Counted from the stretch's first letter, positions 17,581 through 27,467 are shown. The stretch is DNA of 33,447 nt from Gallionellaceae bacterium (GCA_009885195.1 VFLG01000036.1:1-33447), one strand, 5' to 3'. A program made the numbers and translations. The notes: generated by a model from the sequence alone, not told the origin.

Positions 17581-18872
17581 GCGCAGTCACGCCTGTTACT
17601 GCAACTTACCTGGAAAGCTTGTTGGCCGGACAAGCGCAACTGGCAGCGAGTCCGCTGGCATGGCTCAACACACTGCGTGCGGCCGCGGTCGAGCGGGTTG
17701 GCGTGCTGACCGTGCCCACTCTGCGCGATGAGGACTGGCGCTTTACCGACATTTCACTGCTCACCAAGATGTCGTTCCATCCGCTGCGCACCGCAATCAA
17801 TTTGCAAGCTGCCGATATTGAACGCTTTCACATTGCAGAGGCGGCCACCCGCTTGGTATTCGTAGACGGCGTTTTTGCGCCACAGCTTTCAAATATTGAC
17901 ATAAACAGCGGTGTGCTGGTGTCCAATCTGGCGGCGGGGGGTGCTGCTTGCGCAGCACATCTTGGACGTCATGCCGAATTCCATAACAATGTTTTCGCCG
18001 CACTCAATACCGCCTTTCTGCACGATGGCGCTTTGATTGTAGTGCCGCGTAATATATCGGTAGCGACGCCGATCCATCTGCTGTTCATTGCCACGCAAAA
18101 GGATGTGGCAAGTTACCCGCGCTGTTTGTTGCTTGCCGAATCCGGCAGTGCAGTGACCTTGATTGAAGATTATGTCGCCTTACAGGAAGAGGCCTATTTC
18201 ACCAACGCGGTGACTGAAATTGTGCTGGCCGATAGTGCGCGCGTGAATCACGTTCGGGTGCAGCGCGAAGGCGCGCAAGGGTTTCATATTGCGAACTGCG
18301 CGGTGTCACTCGCGCGCACGAGCAATTATCAGTCGGTTAGCGTCGCGCTGGGCGCGCGAATTTCGCGCTATAACCTGAACGTGCAGATGGCCGAGGGTGC
18401 CGAGTGTGCGGTTGACGGGTTGGCGCTTATTTCAGAACGCCAGTTGGCCGACACCCATACCTGCATCGACCACGCGCAGCCGCACGGCGTGAGCCGCCAG
18501 CTGCACAAATGCATCGTCGGCGGCAGCGCGCATGCGGTGTTTAACGGCAAGATCATGGTGCGCCAGGGCGCGCAGCACACCGATTCGCAGCAGTCTAGCC
18601 GCACCCTGCTGCTGACGGGTCGTGCGCAAATTGATACCAAGCCGCAACTGGAGATTTTCGCCGACGACGTAAAATGTACGCACGGCGCGACCGTCGGCCA
18701 GCTCGACAGCGAGGAAGTGTTTTATTTGCAGAGCCGCGGGCTGTCCGATACTGCTGCGCGCAACATGCTGACCTATGCCTTCGGCGCCGAGATTATTGAC
18801 CGCATACCCATAACATCGCTCAAGCAGCAACTCGAACAGACCGTGCTTGAACAAACCGCGAGCCAGTTATGA
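17577..18872 (+). CDS. sufD: Fe-S cluster assembly subunit SufD
   Basis: SufD is a SufB paralogue that pairs with it and supports iron entry. The 431-residue protein has the [11 protein letters not shown] motif (50-60) typical of SufD and the C-terminal beta-helix. The functionally important His is H369 in [12 protein letters not shown], equivalent to E. coli H360. The [21 protein letters not shown] end is conserved. N-terminal and middle regions are more variable, as usual. Four-base overlaps on both sides place it firmly in the suf operon. Confidence 0.95.
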   Translation: MSAVTPVTATYLESLLAGQAQLAASPLAWLNTLRAAAVERVGVLTVPTLRDEDWRFTDISLLTKMSFHPLRTAINLQAADIERFHIAEAATRLVFVDGVFAPQLSNIDINSGVLVSNLAAGGAACAAHLGRHAEFHNNVFAALNTAFLHDGALIVVPRNISVATPIHLLFIATQKDVASYPRCLLLAESGSAVTLIEDYVALQEEAYFTNAVTEIVLADSARVNHVRVQREGAQGFHIANCAVSLARTSNYQSVSVALGARISRYNLNVQMAEGAECAVDGLALISERQLADTHTCIDHAQPHGVSRQLHKCIVGGSAHAVFNGKIMVRQGAQHTDSQQSSRTLLLTGRAQIDTKPQLEIFADDVKCTHGATVGQLDSEEVFYLQSRGLSDTAARNMLTYAFGAEIIDRIPITSLKQQLEQTVLEQTASQL

Positions 18873-20128
18873 ATGCAGTGCAGACCCCGCTCAAATCACG
18901 GCCTGCTCCCGCATTTTATATCGAGCGACTGCGCGCCGATTTCCCTATCCTGAAGCTGGAGGTGAACGGCAAGCCGCTGGTGTATCTCGACAACGCCGCA
19001 TCGAGCCAGATGCCGCAGCCGGTGATAGACCGGCTGGTGCGCTATCAGACCACGCAGCATTCCAATATCCATCGCGCGCTGCATTACCTGTCGGAAGTTG
19101 CGACCCTCGAATTCGAGGAGGCGCGCCGCAAGTTGCAGCGCTTCATCAACGCGCGCGAAGAGCGGGAAGTGATTTTCACCAGCGGCACCACCGATGCGAT
19201 TAATCTGGTCATGCACGGCTATGGCCGCAAATTTATCGGGGCCGGTGACGAGATTATTCTGACCACGCTCGAACACCATGCCAACATCGTGCCGTGGCAG
19301 ATGCTGGCCGAAGAGAAAGGCGCGAAAATCCGCGTGGTGCCAATCAATGACGCCGGAGAATTGTTGATCGACGAGTATGAGAAATTGTTCAATGAGCGCA
19401 CTAAATTTGTCGGCGTGATGCATGTCTCGAACGCGCTCGGCACCATCAACCCGGTCAAGCAGATGATAGCCTTTGCCCATGCACGCGGCGTGCCGGTGCT
19501 GGTCGATGGCGCACAGGCCGTGCCGCACATGAAAATTGACGTGCAGGATCTGGACTGCGACTTCTATGCTTTTTCGGGCCACAAGATGTGCGGCCCGACC
19601 GGCATCGGCGTTTTGTATGGCAAGGCCGCGCAGCTGGAGAACATGCAGCCGTTCAAGGGTGGCGGCGACATGATTGCAACGGTGACCTTTGAAAAGACCA
19701 CCTACAACACCATTCCCAATAAATTCGAGGCGGGCACGCCGCCGATCGCGGCGGCCATCGGGCTGGGCGCCGCAGCGGACTATTTGTCGGCGATAGGCAT
19801 GGACAATATTGCTGCACAAGAACTGGCCTTGCTCGATTACGCGACTGAGCAGATCAACAGCTTGCCGGGCGTGCGCATCATCGGTACCGCCAGACACAAG
19901 GCTGCGGTGCTGTCGTTTGTGATCGACGGCGTGCACCCGCATGACATCGGCAGCTTGCTCAGTCAGGAGGGCATCGCGGTGCGCACCGGACATCATTGCG
20001 CGCAGCCGTTAATGCGACGCTTCAAGGTGTCGGCCACTTCGCGCGCCTCGTTTGCGTTTTACAACACCATGGCCGAAGTCGATGCGCTGATTGCCGGGAT
20101 ACGCAACGTGCAGAAGGTATTTGCCTGA
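18869..20128 (+). CDS. sufS: Cysteine desulfurase SufS
   Basis: SufS is a PLP enzyme that removes sulfur from cysteine to give a persulfide and alanine. The internal-aldimine Lys is K239 (AFSGHKMCGPTGIG). The persulfide Cys is C377 in RTGHHCAQP, the group II motif that defines SufS. Other hallmarks are YLDNAASSQ (39-47), the HxAN-like LEHHANIVPW and FEAGTPPIAAAIGL. The length is 419. The start overlaps the sufD stop as ATGA and the stop overlaps the sufU start (TGATG). No sufE occurs here, so SufU is the likely sulfur acceptor. Confidence 0.97.
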   Translation: MNAVQTPLKSRPAPAFYIERLRADFPILKLEVNGKPLVYLDNAASSQMPQPVIDRLVRYQTTQHSNIHRALHYLSEVATLEFEEARRKLQRFINAREEREVIFTSGTTDAINLVMHGYGRKFIGAGDEIILTTLEHHANIVPWQMLAEEKGAKIRVVPINDAGELLIDEYEKLFNERTKFVGVMHVSNALGTINPVKQMIAFAHARGVPVLVDGAQAVPHMKIDVQDLDCDFYAFSGHKMCGPTGIGVLYGKAAQLENMQPFKGGGDMIATVTFEKTTYNTIPNKFEAGTPPIAAAIGLGAAADYLSAIGMDNIAAQELALLDYATEQINSLPGVRIIGTARHKAAVLSFVIDGVHPHDIGSLLSQEGIAVRTGHHCAQPLMRRFKVSATSRASFAFYNTMAEVDALIAGIRNVQKVFA

Positions 20129-20613
20129 TGGCCGACTACAAATCGCTATATCAAGAGGTCATCCTCGACCACAACAAAAAGCCGCGCAATTACGGCACGA
20201 TAGCGCATGCGAGTCATCACGCCGACGGCGAGAACCCGTTGTGCGGCGACCACATAAGTGTGACGCTCAAGCTGGATGGCGAGAACATCGCCGCCATCGC
20301 TTTTGAGGGTGAGTCGTGCGCGATCTGCAAGGCGTCGGCGTCTATGATGACTGCCGCCGTCAAGGGCAAGACCTGTGCCGACGCGGAGATGCTGATCCGG
20401 GAATTTCGCGACATGGTGACCGGCAAGCTTGAGCCTGCCGCTTCTGATCATATCGGGCGGCTTGCGGTATTCGCCGGGGTGCGCGACCTGCCGTCGCGTG
20501 TCAAATGCGCGATTCTGCCGTGGCACACGTTGCACGCCGCATTCAGCTCGGTAGCGAGCGCGTCGACCGAGGCGGAAGATGATCCGATGCGTACACTGAT
20601 CGGTAGCGCCTGA
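20128..20613 (+). CDS. sufU: SufU-type sulfur acceptor / scaffold
   Basis: This belongs to the IscU fold. The ligand set C39-x-D41, C64 and C127 matches the zinc site of SufU. It has the longer segment before the last Cys (about 92-126) that separates SufU from IscU, and lacks the LPPVK chaperone motif (VKCAILPW instead). In Gram-positive bacteria SufU takes sulfur from SufS; here, with no sufE, the same role is inferred. I start at ATG 20128, overlapping the sufS stop by one base; upstream extension would lie in sufS. The product has 161 residues. Confidence 0.92.
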   Translation: MADYKSLYQEVILDHNKKPRNYGTIAHASHHADGENPLCGDHISVTLKLDGENIAAIAFEGESCAICKASASMMTAAVKGKTCADAEMLIREFRDMVTGKLEPAASDHIGRLAVFAGVRDLPSRVKCAILPWHTLHAAFSSVASASTEAEDDPMRTLIGSA

Positions 20614-20615
20614 AC

Positions 20616-21176
20616 ATGCCTAAAATCGCTGACATTGAAGACACACCCAATCCCAACGCGGTGAAATTTGTTCTCAAGGAACCGCTGACCTGGGGTGTGG
20701 CGCGCTCGTATGAGAATGCTGAACAGGCGCAGGACGACCCGCTCGCGGCAGCGCTATTTGCTATTGAACATGTGACCAACGTATTCTATGTTGATCGCTG
20801 GCTTACGGTCACGCAGGATGGTGAGGCTGATTGGCCGGAATTAACGCGCCAGATTGCCGTACCGATCCGCGCTGCGCCAGCGGCGGAAGCGCGCTCGGCT
20901 AATACAGTTGCAGCAGCAGCCACAACAATCGCCGATCTGAGCACCGAGGATCAGCAGCGCCTAAATGCTATCAGCGCGTTGCTCGACGCACAGATACGCC
21001 CCTATCTGCAAAGCGACGGTGGCGACCTGTACGTGGTTGGGCTGGCTGGCAACAAGCTCAGCGTACACTACCAGGGCGCATGTGGTACCTGCCCGAGTTC
21101 GATATCGGGCACGCTGATCGGCATTACCAATCTGGTCAGAACGATAGAACCGGACATGGAAGTCGAGGCTGTTTAG
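20616..21176 (+). CDS. Nfu-type Fe-S carrier (Nfu_N plus NifU C-terminal domain)
   Basis: The N-terminal part (residues 1-85, with DTPNPNAVKFVLKEPL) is the Nfu_N domain. A low-complexity Ala-rich linker (86-108) follows. The NifU-like C-terminal domain has IRPYLQSDGGDLYVVG and the cluster-binding CGTC pair (C156, C159 in GACGTCPSSISGTL). Such proteins carry [4Fe-4S] clusters to clients. It begins two bases after sufU and ends the operon. No clear intrinsic terminator is seen in the 92 bases that follow. Confidence 0.93.
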   Translation: MPKIADIEDTPNPNAVKFVLKEPLTWGVARSYENAEQAQDDPLAAALFAIEHVTNVFYVDRWLTVTQDGEADWPELTRQIAVPIRAAPAAEARSANTVAAAATTIADLSTEDQQRLNAISALLDAQIRPYLQSDGGDLYVVGLAGNKLSVHYQGACGTCPSSISGTLIGITNLVRTIEPDMEVEAV

Positions 21177-21268
21177 GCTGGGTTTAAAACGTCAGCAAGT
21201 CGCGCGATATGTTGCCGCAGTAACCGTAAGGGTGTGAGCGTATCAAGATGGCAATGAGGAGATAGAGC

Positions 21269-21781
21269 ATGAAAATTATCAAGCTGTGGCATACGCTTTC
21301 CAACCGCTGGCTGTACCTGGCCGGCGTCCTGACCATCGCCGGGCTGTTTGGCGCGGGGCTTTATCTGCAATACGTCCTGCATCAGGAACCTTGCCCACTG
21401 TGCATGATACAGCGCTTCATTTTCATTTCCATGCTGGTAGTGTTTACCATCGCCACGCTGCATAACCCCAGGCGCACGGGCGCAAAAATATATGGCGCAT
21501 TGATAAGCTTGCTCGCGCTAAGCGGCATAGGGGTGGCCAGCCGCCACATCTGGTTGCAGCATTTGCCAAAAGACCAGGTGCCCGCCTGCGGTCCGGGGCT
21601 GGACTACATGCTGGATAATTTCCCGATGGCCGACGTGTGGAAGGAACTGATGCACGGCTCCGGCGAATGTGCCGCCAAGGGCTGGACTTTCCTTACTCTT
21701 GGCATTCCCGAGTGGTCGCTGCTTTGGTATGTGCTGCTGGGTATTTTCGCAGTGATGATCGCACTGAGAAAGCCGGTCTAA
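21269..21781 (+). CDS. dsbB: Disulfide bond formation protein B
   Basis: DsbB is an inner-membrane enzyme that reoxidises periplasmic DsbA, passing electrons to quinones. Four hydrophobic segments fit the family. The first redox pair is C42/C45 (EPCPLCMIQR) and the second is C107 and C134 in the second periplasmic loop (VPACGPGLDYML to GSGECAAKGW). The length is 170. AGGAG lies about eight bases before ATG 21269. It is separated from the suf operon by 92 bases and may have its own promoter, although none is obvious. Confidence 0.95.
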   Translation: MKIIKLWHTLSNRWLYLAGVLTIAGLFGAGLYLQYVLHQEPCPLCMIQRFIFISMLVVFTIATLHNPRRTGAKIYGALISLLALSGIGVASRHIWLQHLPKDQVPACGPGLDYMLDNFPMADVWKELMHGSGECAAKGWTFLTLGIPEWSLLWYVLLGIFAVMIALRKPV

Positions 21782-21859
21782 AATATTGGAAGAGTAGTTT
21801 CCTGCGCGCATGGATTAAGGAGTAATATTTCCTTCTTTCATTCACCGAGGGAGATTGCC

Positions 21860-22912
21860 ATGACGGATATCACCAAGCTGCTGGCAGACGAAGCGGCACA
21901 TCTGCTGCAACATCGCTGCACCGGAATTCCCAAAGAATCGCTGCACCTGCCGGGACCGGACTATGTCGATCGCGTGGTGGCGATGAAAGACCGCAAGCCC
22001 GGCGTGCTGCGCAGCATGCAGGCTCTATATGGCCATGGTCGTCTGGCCAATACCGGTTATCTTTCGCTGCTGCCGGTGGATCAGGGTGTGGAGCATTCCG
22101 GCGGCGCTTCGTTTGCCCCCAACCCGATTTATTTCGATCCCGATAACATCGTCAAACTCGCCATCGAAGGCGGCTGCAACGCGGTGGCTTCCACGCTCGG
22201 CGTGTTGTCTTCGGTGGCGCGCCGCTACGCGCACAAGATTCCGTTCATCGTCAAAATCAACCACAACGAAATACTGACCTATCCCAATATCTACGACCAG
22301 ACGCTGTTCGCCAGCGTGGATCAGGCCTTCGACATGGGCGCGGTGGCGGTGGGTGCGACGGTGTTCTACGGCTCCGAGCAATCGCGCCGCCAGATACAGG
22401 AAGTCTCCGAAGCCTTCGCGCATGCGCATGAGCTGGGCATGGCCACCATCCTGTGGGCTTATCTGCGCAATCCGGCTTTCAAGACTGCCGACAAGGATTA
22501 CCATGTCGCTGCCGACCTCACCGGCCAGGCCAACCACCTCGCGGTGACCATCAACGCTGACATCGTCAAGCAGAAAATGGCCGAGAACAACGGCGGCTAC
22601 AATGCGATTAAATTTGGCAAGACCCACCCCAAGGTTTACAGCGAGCTCACTACCGACCATCCGATTGATCTGGTGCGCTACCAGGTGGCGAACTGCTATA
22701 TGGGACGCGCCGGCATGATTAATTCCGGCGGAGAATCCTCCGGCAAAGATGACCTGCACCAAGCAGTGCGCACCGCCGTAATCAACAAACGCGCGGGCGG
22801 CATGGGACTGATCTCCGGGCGCAAGGCATTTCAGAAACCGATGCAGGACGGGGTGGCGCTACTCAATGCGATTCAGGACGTGTATCTGGATAAAGCGGTG
22901 ACGGTGGCGTGA
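21860..22912 (+). CDS. fbaB: Class I fructose-bisphosphate aldolase (DhnA/FbaB type)
   Basis: This enzyme cleaves or forms fructose 1,6-bisphosphate through a Schiff-base lysine. Conserved features are [14 protein letters not shown] (67-80), [10 protein letters not shown] (128-137) and [25 protein letters not shown] (from 232). K237 in the ADIVKQK segment is the likely Schiff-base lysine by comparison with E. coli FbaB K236. The 350-residue length is normal. GAGGGAGA precedes ATG 21860. It is likely monocistronic. Both glycolytic and gluconeogenic roles are possible. Confidence 0.93.
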   Translation: MTDITKLLADEAAHLLQHRCTGIPKESLHLPGPDYVDRVVAMKDRKPGVLRSMQALYGHGRLANTGYLSLLPVDQGVEHSGGASFAPNPIYFDPDNIVKLAIEGGCNAVASTLGVLSSVARRYAHKIPFIVKINHNEILTYPNIYDQTLFASVDQAFDMGAVAVGATVFYGSEQSRRQIQEVSEAFAHAHELGMATILWAYLRNPAFKTADKDYHVAADLTGQANHLAVTINADIVKQKMAENNGGYNAIKFGKTHPKVYSELTTDHPIDLVRYQVANCYMGRAGMINSGGESSGKDDLHQAVRTAVINKRAGGMGLISGRKAFQKPMQDGVALLNAIQDVYLDKAVTVA

Positions 22913-23076
22913 TGGTCACTTAACTCTAGAGCGTCAGCCAATAGCAGTGCGGTAGAGGAGTTGTCCTGCGTGGGTTGCGCCGACGTAAATGGTATTGGTG
23001 GGAAGTTAAATTCGCGCCCAAGGGTAACAATCCACGAAGAATTTGTGAAGTCGGTTTTTTCGCCGGATTAGATTTT

Positions 23077-24075
23077 TCAGAACTCGATGGATGGTCTGAG
23101 CAATAAGGTCAGCGTACTATCGTTGCGATCTCTCAGCGCATCCGAGTACACTTCTGGACTTTCCCACACCAAACCAACCCCCAGAGTGGGAGTGTAACTC
23201 TGCTTTTTCATTGGGAATTTTTTGCCTACCACGAATTCTTCGCGCACTATTTTTCCGCTATGTTGCGAGAACTGCATTGTCAAATCGAACGTGCTGTTTT
23301 TAAACCAGTGTAGGAGCGGGGCGCGATGGTCCAGATTGCTGCGGTAGATACCGAGATAAAACACATCGGTTACATCCGGGTTGTTATGGAATTTCCCACC
23401 GACACGAAAACTCCAGCTGTTTTTTTCACCAAGGTAATCGCGCTTGCCCTTGATCTTCCATTCCAGTTCATGCCAGATATCATCGATGAACACGTTGTTC
23501 TTGATATGCTTACTGCCGACGCTGAAGAGATAACCGGTGTAGCCCATGTTGCTGCCGGTATGTGTTTCCCCCGGGCGAACCAGCTTCGCGATATTGCCAA
23601 AAAATGCGGATACGGCCCAGGGTTCCTGGAATCCGGCGGTAAGCGATTCGAAAATATTGATGTTGCTGTTGTTGATCTGTCCCTTTTTGTAAAAATCCGG
23701 CGCGTTTCTTTTGAGGTGCGTGCCCAGGATCGGCATCGGATAAACGCTCGCTTCCAACAGCATGTAGCGGGGGATGATCGAACCCTCGATGAGATCGCGG
23801 TAGATGACCACCTCGCTATCCGAGGTGATCGTCGGGATCGGCTTGCTGGTAAGGGGAATGTTGGCAGACACATTGGTGTAATAGGGATCCCATTCCCACA
23901 TTACTCCCGCTTCGCTGTTCTCCTCAATGAAAGCCGCGCCTGTTCCGGACTGCGGTGAAGCATCGGCAGCGCGAGCGGGTGCGGCATGGATCAGCGCCAC
24001 GAGCGCCCATGGGATTATCAAAACCGCAATACGAACCGATGAGGCATGCCTGTCCTGTAATTGCATATGGCCCAT
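23077..24075 (-). CDS. Predicted outer-membrane beta-barrel protein, function unknown
   Basis: The 332 residues begin with a signal peptide (hydrophobic core IAVLIIPWALVALIHA, cleavage probably after APARA). The mature part is rich in alternating aromatic/hydrophobic strands, for example HELEWKIKGKRDY, WSFRVGGKF and VFYLGIYRSNLD. It ends LLLRPSIEF, with the terminal Phe typical of outer-membrane barrels. I see no PldA catalytic motif and cannot name a family. ATG 24075 or ATG 24066 could be the start; both keep the signal peptide. It begins 10 bases after serB, so the two are probably co-transcribed. No gene follows for 164 bases. Confidence 0.7.
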   Translation of the reverse strand: MGHMQLQDRHASSVRIAVLIIPWALVALIHAAPARAADASPQSGTGAAFIEENSEAGVMWEWDPYYTNVSANIPLTSKPIPTITSDSEVVIYRDLIEGSIIPRYMLLEASVYPMPILGTHLKRNAPDFYKKGQINNSNINIFESLTAGFQEPWAVSAFFGNIAKLVRPGETHTGSNMGYTGYLFSVGSKHIKNNVFIDDIWHELEWKIKGKRDYLGEKNSWSFRVGGKFHNNPDVTDVFYLGIYRSNLDHRAPLLHWFKNSTFDLTMQFSQHSGKIVREEFVVGKKFPMKKQSYTPTLGVGLVWESPEVYSDALRDRNDSTLTLLLRPSIEF

Positions 24076-24085
24076 TCTATAAATA

Positions 24086-24922
24086 TCATCCGCCAAACAG
24101 AGTGACCAAACCGTCCAGCCCGACGAAATTAAACGCATAGTTGGCTTGCGAGCGGACGACCGGCTTGGCGTGGTAGGCGATGCTGACGCCGGCCTGCGCC
24201 AACATCTTGAGGTCGTTCGCGCCATCGCCCATGGCGATGACCTGTTCCGGCCTTAGTCCCAGCTCGTCGCGGGTGCGAACCAGACTATCGGCTTTGCCTT
24301 GCGCGTCCAGGATGTGTCCGAGCACTCTGCCGGTGAGTTTGCCATTGACGATTTCCAGCGTGTTGGCATGGGCGTAGTCGAGGCCGAGACGTTGCTTCAG
24401 CCGTTCGGTAAAGAAGACAAAGCCGCCCGATACCAGCAGGGTCTTGATGCGGTGCTCTTTCAATTTTTCCAGCAGGGTTTCGGCGCCGGGATTGAGTTGC
24501 AGGCGTTCCTCATATACGCGCAGCAAGGCGCTTTCCTCCAGCCCTTCCAGCAATGCCACGCGGCGGCGCAGGCTTTCGGCGAACTCGATCTCGCCGCGCA
24601 TCGCCGCCTCGGTGATGGCGGAGACCTGCGGTTTCAAGTTGACCATGTCGGCAATCTCGTCGATGCACTCGATGCTGATCAGGGTGGAGTCCATATCCAT
24701 CACCACCAGGCCGAAGTCGCCGAGATGCTGCTGTGGTCTGACAAAGCCGTAATCAAGTTGGTGTTCCCGGCAAATGGTGGCGACGGCATCGTGCGGCTGG
24801 GCATCGCACAGGCGGTAGGCGCGCGCGGCGGTTTGTTCGATGCGCGTGGCGGTGGTCAGCCCGGCCAGGCGGTTCAGGTGGGCAGCAGCGATGTCGTGCG
24901 GAGATTGGATGATGAGGTTCAT
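24086..24922 (-). CDS. serB: Phosphoserine phosphatase
   Basis: SerB dephosphorylates phosphoserine in the last step of serine synthesis. The HAD nucleophile motif is VVMDMDSTLI (D76 and D78), followed by IECIDEIADM. Later motifs are LLVSGGFVFFTERL and VIAMGDGANDLKML. The N-terminal ~70 residues are a short regulatory-type extension as in E. coli SerB. The length is 278. It lies 20 bases after lplT on the same strand, suggesting an lplT-serB-barrel protein operon. Confidence 0.95.
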   Translation of the reverse strand: MNLIIQSPHDIAAAHLNRLAGLTTATRIEQTAARAYRLCDAQPHDAVATICREHQLDYGFVRPQQHLGDFGLVVMDMDSTLISIECIDEIADMVNLKPQVSAITEAAMRGEIEFAESLRRRVALLEGLEESALLRVYEERLQLNPGAETLLEKLKEHRIKTLLVSGGFVFFTERLKQRLGLDYAHANTLEIVNGKLTGRVLGHILDAQGKADSLVRTRDELGLRPEQVIAMGDGANDLKMLAQAGVSIAYHAKPVVRSQANYAFNFVGLDGLVTLFGG

Positions 24923-24942
24923 ATTCTTATTGGGAATTGGAA

Positions 24943-26181
24943 TTACATTTGCCCCTTGTCCTGATCGTGCCCATGCCTTCTGTATAGAGCCAACATGATG
25001 CCCGAGAGCAGCAGTCCGAATACCAAAATGATGATGGTGATGCTGAATTCCATTTTCTCCATCCAGGCATACAGCGCAAGCATGGCGAAGATGCTGAGGT
25101 TTTCGTTGAAATTCTGCACGGCGATGGAGCTGCCTGAGCCCATCAGCAAATGGCCGCGATGTTGCAACAGGGCATTCATCGGCACCACGAGGTAGCCACC
25201 CACTGCGCCGATGGTGACCAGCAGCACGGTAGCGGGCAGCGGGATGGTGACGGGAATCATCAGCAGCACCAACAAGCCCACGGTGATGCCGACCGGCAGC
25301 ACCTTTACCGCATGATCCAGTTTGACGAATTTGGCCGCCAGCACCGAGCCGATGGCGATGCCGACGGCGACCCAGGCGGTCAGTTTGGCGGCCTCGCCCA
25401 TGTCATAGTGTAGTGCGGTGGCGGCCCAGGCCAGCACGATCAGACGCAAGGTGGCGCCCGCTCCCCAGAATAGCGTGGTGACGGCGAGCGACACCTGGCC
25501 GAGCGGGTCTTTCCATAGCAGTTTGTAGCAGTGTAGAAATTCCTTGATTAAAAATACCGGGCTGCGGCTCAGGGGTTTGTGGTCGATCGCTACGCGCGGG
25601 ATGTAAAGGTTGAACAGCGCTGCGATGAGATAGATGACGGTAATGATAGCGATGGCCAGTTCCGGCGCGGTATCGATGCCGGTATTTATTAATGGAACGT
25701 TCCACCAGTGCAGCATGTTGTTGGCAATATCCGGGCCGATGAGTATGCCGCTGAGTACCGCGCCAAGAACGATGGCAAGCACGGTCAACCCTTCTATCCA
25801 GCTATTGGCCAGAACCAACTGCCCGGGCGGCAAATATTCGGTGAGGATGCCGTACTTGGCGGGTGAATAAGCCGCCGCGCCAAAGCCTACCACGATGTAG
25901 GCGATGAGCGGGTGAGCCCCGGCCAGCATGACGATGCAGCCAAACAGCTTGATGCTGTTGCTGATCAACATGACGCGGCCCTTGGGTAGCGAATCGGCGA
26001 AAGCGCCGACGAACGGAGCCAATATGATGTAGGACGCCACAAATCCGATTTGCAGCAGCGGGGTATGCCAATCCGGCGAGCCTAAAGCGATCAGCAGAGC
26101 AATGGCAGCAAACAGCAGGGCGTTGTCTGCGAGCGCGGAAAAAAACTGCGCCGCGAGTATGATGTAAAAACCTAGTTTCAT
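24943..26181 (-). CDS. lplT: Lysophospholipid transporter (LplT-type MFS)
   Basis: LplT flips lysophospholipids across the inner membrane so they can be reacylated. The 412 residues form about 12 transmembrane helices. The family start is clear: FYIILAAQFFSALADNALLF, followed by the loop PFVGAFADSLPKGRVM and SPAKYGILTEYLPPGQLVLANSW. No fused acyltransferase domain follows, and no aas gene is adjacent. It is divergent from alr with a 98-base gap. The start has no strong Shine-Dalgarno. Confidence 0.92.
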   Translation of the reverse strand: MKLGFYIILAAQFFSALADNALLFAAIALLIALGSPDWHTPLLQIGFVASYIILAPFVGAFADSLPKGRVMLISNSIKLFGCIVMLAGAHPLIAYIVVGFGAAAYSPAKYGILTEYLPPGQLVLANSWIEGLTVLAIVLGAVLSGILIGPDIANNMLHWWNVPLINTGIDTAPELAIAIITVIYLIAALFNLYIPRVAIDHKPLSRSPVFLIKEFLHCYKLLWKDPLGQVSLAVTTLFWGAGATLRLIVLAWAATALHYDMGEAAKLTAWVAVGIAIGSVLAAKFVKLDHAVKVLPVGITVGLLVLLMIPVTIPLPATVLLVTIGAVGGYLVVPMNALLQHRGHLLMGSGSSIAVQNFNENLSIFAMLALYAWMEKMEFSITIIILVFGLLLSGIMLALYRRHGHDQDKGQM

Positions 26182-26279
26182 TAAGAGAGGCTGTTTTTGA
26201 CAGCGCGTTTTATATCACGAAACGGGGAGGCCTGCTATCATTAGCAGCAATCAATCCCTTTATCCGCAAGCCCGCATCC

Positions 26280-27344
26280 ATGCCCCGTCCGATACAAGCC
26301 CGCATTGATCTTTCCGCGCTGGAACACAACCTGCAAGTGGCCCGCCGCGCCAGTAGTAGCGCACGCATCATGGCGGTGATTAAGGCTGCCGCTTATGGAC
26401 ATGGTTTATTGCGTGCCGCTGAAGCGTTGAAGACGGCGGACGGGTTCGCACTGCTGGATATACGCGATGCTGTGCAGCTGCGAGAGGCCGGGTTACGCCA
26501 GACCATCCTGTTGCTGGAAGGATTTTTTAGCGCAGACGATTTATCGCTGGTGGCTGAATACGATCTAGCCTGTGTGATTCACAGCCCGCAGCAGATTGCC
26601 ATGCTGGAGGCCTATCCGCGCCGTGGCGGTTTGCAAGTGTGGCTCAAGGTCAACAGCGGCATGAATCGCCTGGGCTTCGCGCCGCAGGAGGTTCCCGCCG
26701 TGATGGAACGACTCAACGCCCATCCGGCGGTGCGCGACATCACGCTGATGACGCATTTTTCCCATGCCGACGAGGCAGCCGGCGTGGCCGCGCAACTGGA
26801 AATGTTCAATGCGCTGGCCGCACCCTATCGCCTGGCGCGTTCACTGGCTAATTCCGCGGCTCTACTGCGCTACCCGGCCACCCACGCCGATTGGGTGCGC
26901 CCCGGCATCATGCTGTATGGCGCGTCACCGTTCCCGGAAGTCAGCGCACAACAACTTGGCTTACGCCCAGCCATGACATTGCACAGCGAAATAATATCGG
27001 TGCGTGAACTGGATAAGGGCGAACACATAGGCTATGGCGGGCAATTCCGTACGGAGACAAACATGCGTGTGGGTGTAGTCGCCTGTGGCTATGCCGACGG
27101 CTATCCGCGTCATGCAGCAACTGGCGCACCCGTGCTGGTCGAAGGCCAGCGCACCCGAACGCTGGGACGGGTTTCGATGGACATGATGACCGTGGATTTA
27201 AGTGGATTGCCTGACGCTAAAATAGGCAGCAATGTGACCTTATGGGGAGAGGGCTTGCCGGTGGAAGAAGTGGCGTATGCGGCGGGCACCATCAGCTATG
27301 AATTGCTTTGTGCATTGACTGTACGCGTGCCGACTTATTCGTAG
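26280..27344 (+). CDS. alr: Alanine racemase
   Basis: Alr is a PLP enzyme making D-alanine for peptidoglycan. The PLP lysine is K35 in VIKAAAYGHG; the family more often has Asn where the second Ala stands. The catalytic Tyr region is HIGYGGQF (Y252). Other signatures are LKVNSGMNRLGF and GRVSMDMMTVDLSG. The 354-residue length is normal. Context does not show whether it is the biosynthetic or a catabolic (DadX-type) enzyme; absence of a dadA neighbour favours the biosynthetic role. Confidence 0.96.
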   Translation: MPRPIQARIDLSALEHNLQVARRASSSARIMAVIKAAAYGHGLLRAAEALKTADGFALLDIRDAVQLREAGLRQTILLLEGFFSADDLSLVAEYDLACVIHSPQQIAMLEAYPRRGGLQVWLKVNSGMNRLGFAPQEVPAVMERLNAHPAVRDITLMTHFSHADEAAGVAAQLEMFNALAAPYRLARSLANSAALLRYPATHADWVRPGIMLYGASPFPEVSAQQLGLRPAMTLHSEIISVRELDKGEHIGYGGQFRTETNMRVGVVACGYADGYPRHAATGAPVLVEGQRTRTLGRVSMDMMTVDLSGLPDAKIGSNVTLWGEGLPVEEVAYAAGTISYELLCALTVRVPTYS

Positions 27345-27367
27345 CACTACCCCGGGGAAGGGGGAAA

Positions 27368-27403
27368 GCCCCTCTCCATCGAGGAGAGGATTGGGGTGAG
27401 GGA
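27368..27403. repeat. Short C/G-rich palindromic intergenic repeat
   Basis: CCCCTCTCC-ATCGA-GGAGAGG is a hairpin just downstream of alr, followed by ATTGGGGTGAGGGA. It has the same layout as the C/G-rich arms at 172-210 and in kdsB, but the sequence is a different variant. There is no T-run, so I do not call a terminator. The rest of 27345-27467 shows nothing recognisable. Confidence 0.55.
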
Positions 27404-27467
27404 GTATCCGCGCCCAGCTTGCTGCGGAGCAGTGACAACTGCATTTTTTGGACACACAAAGAAGTGA

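Noticed and set aside
18896-19996. A 366-codon open frame antisense to sufS
   Set aside because: It is a shadow of sufS with no family resemblance; the sense protein has all catalytic residues.
23077-24075. Phospholipase A1 (PldA) for the barrel protein
   Set aside because: The PldA Ser/His catalytic motif is not visible.
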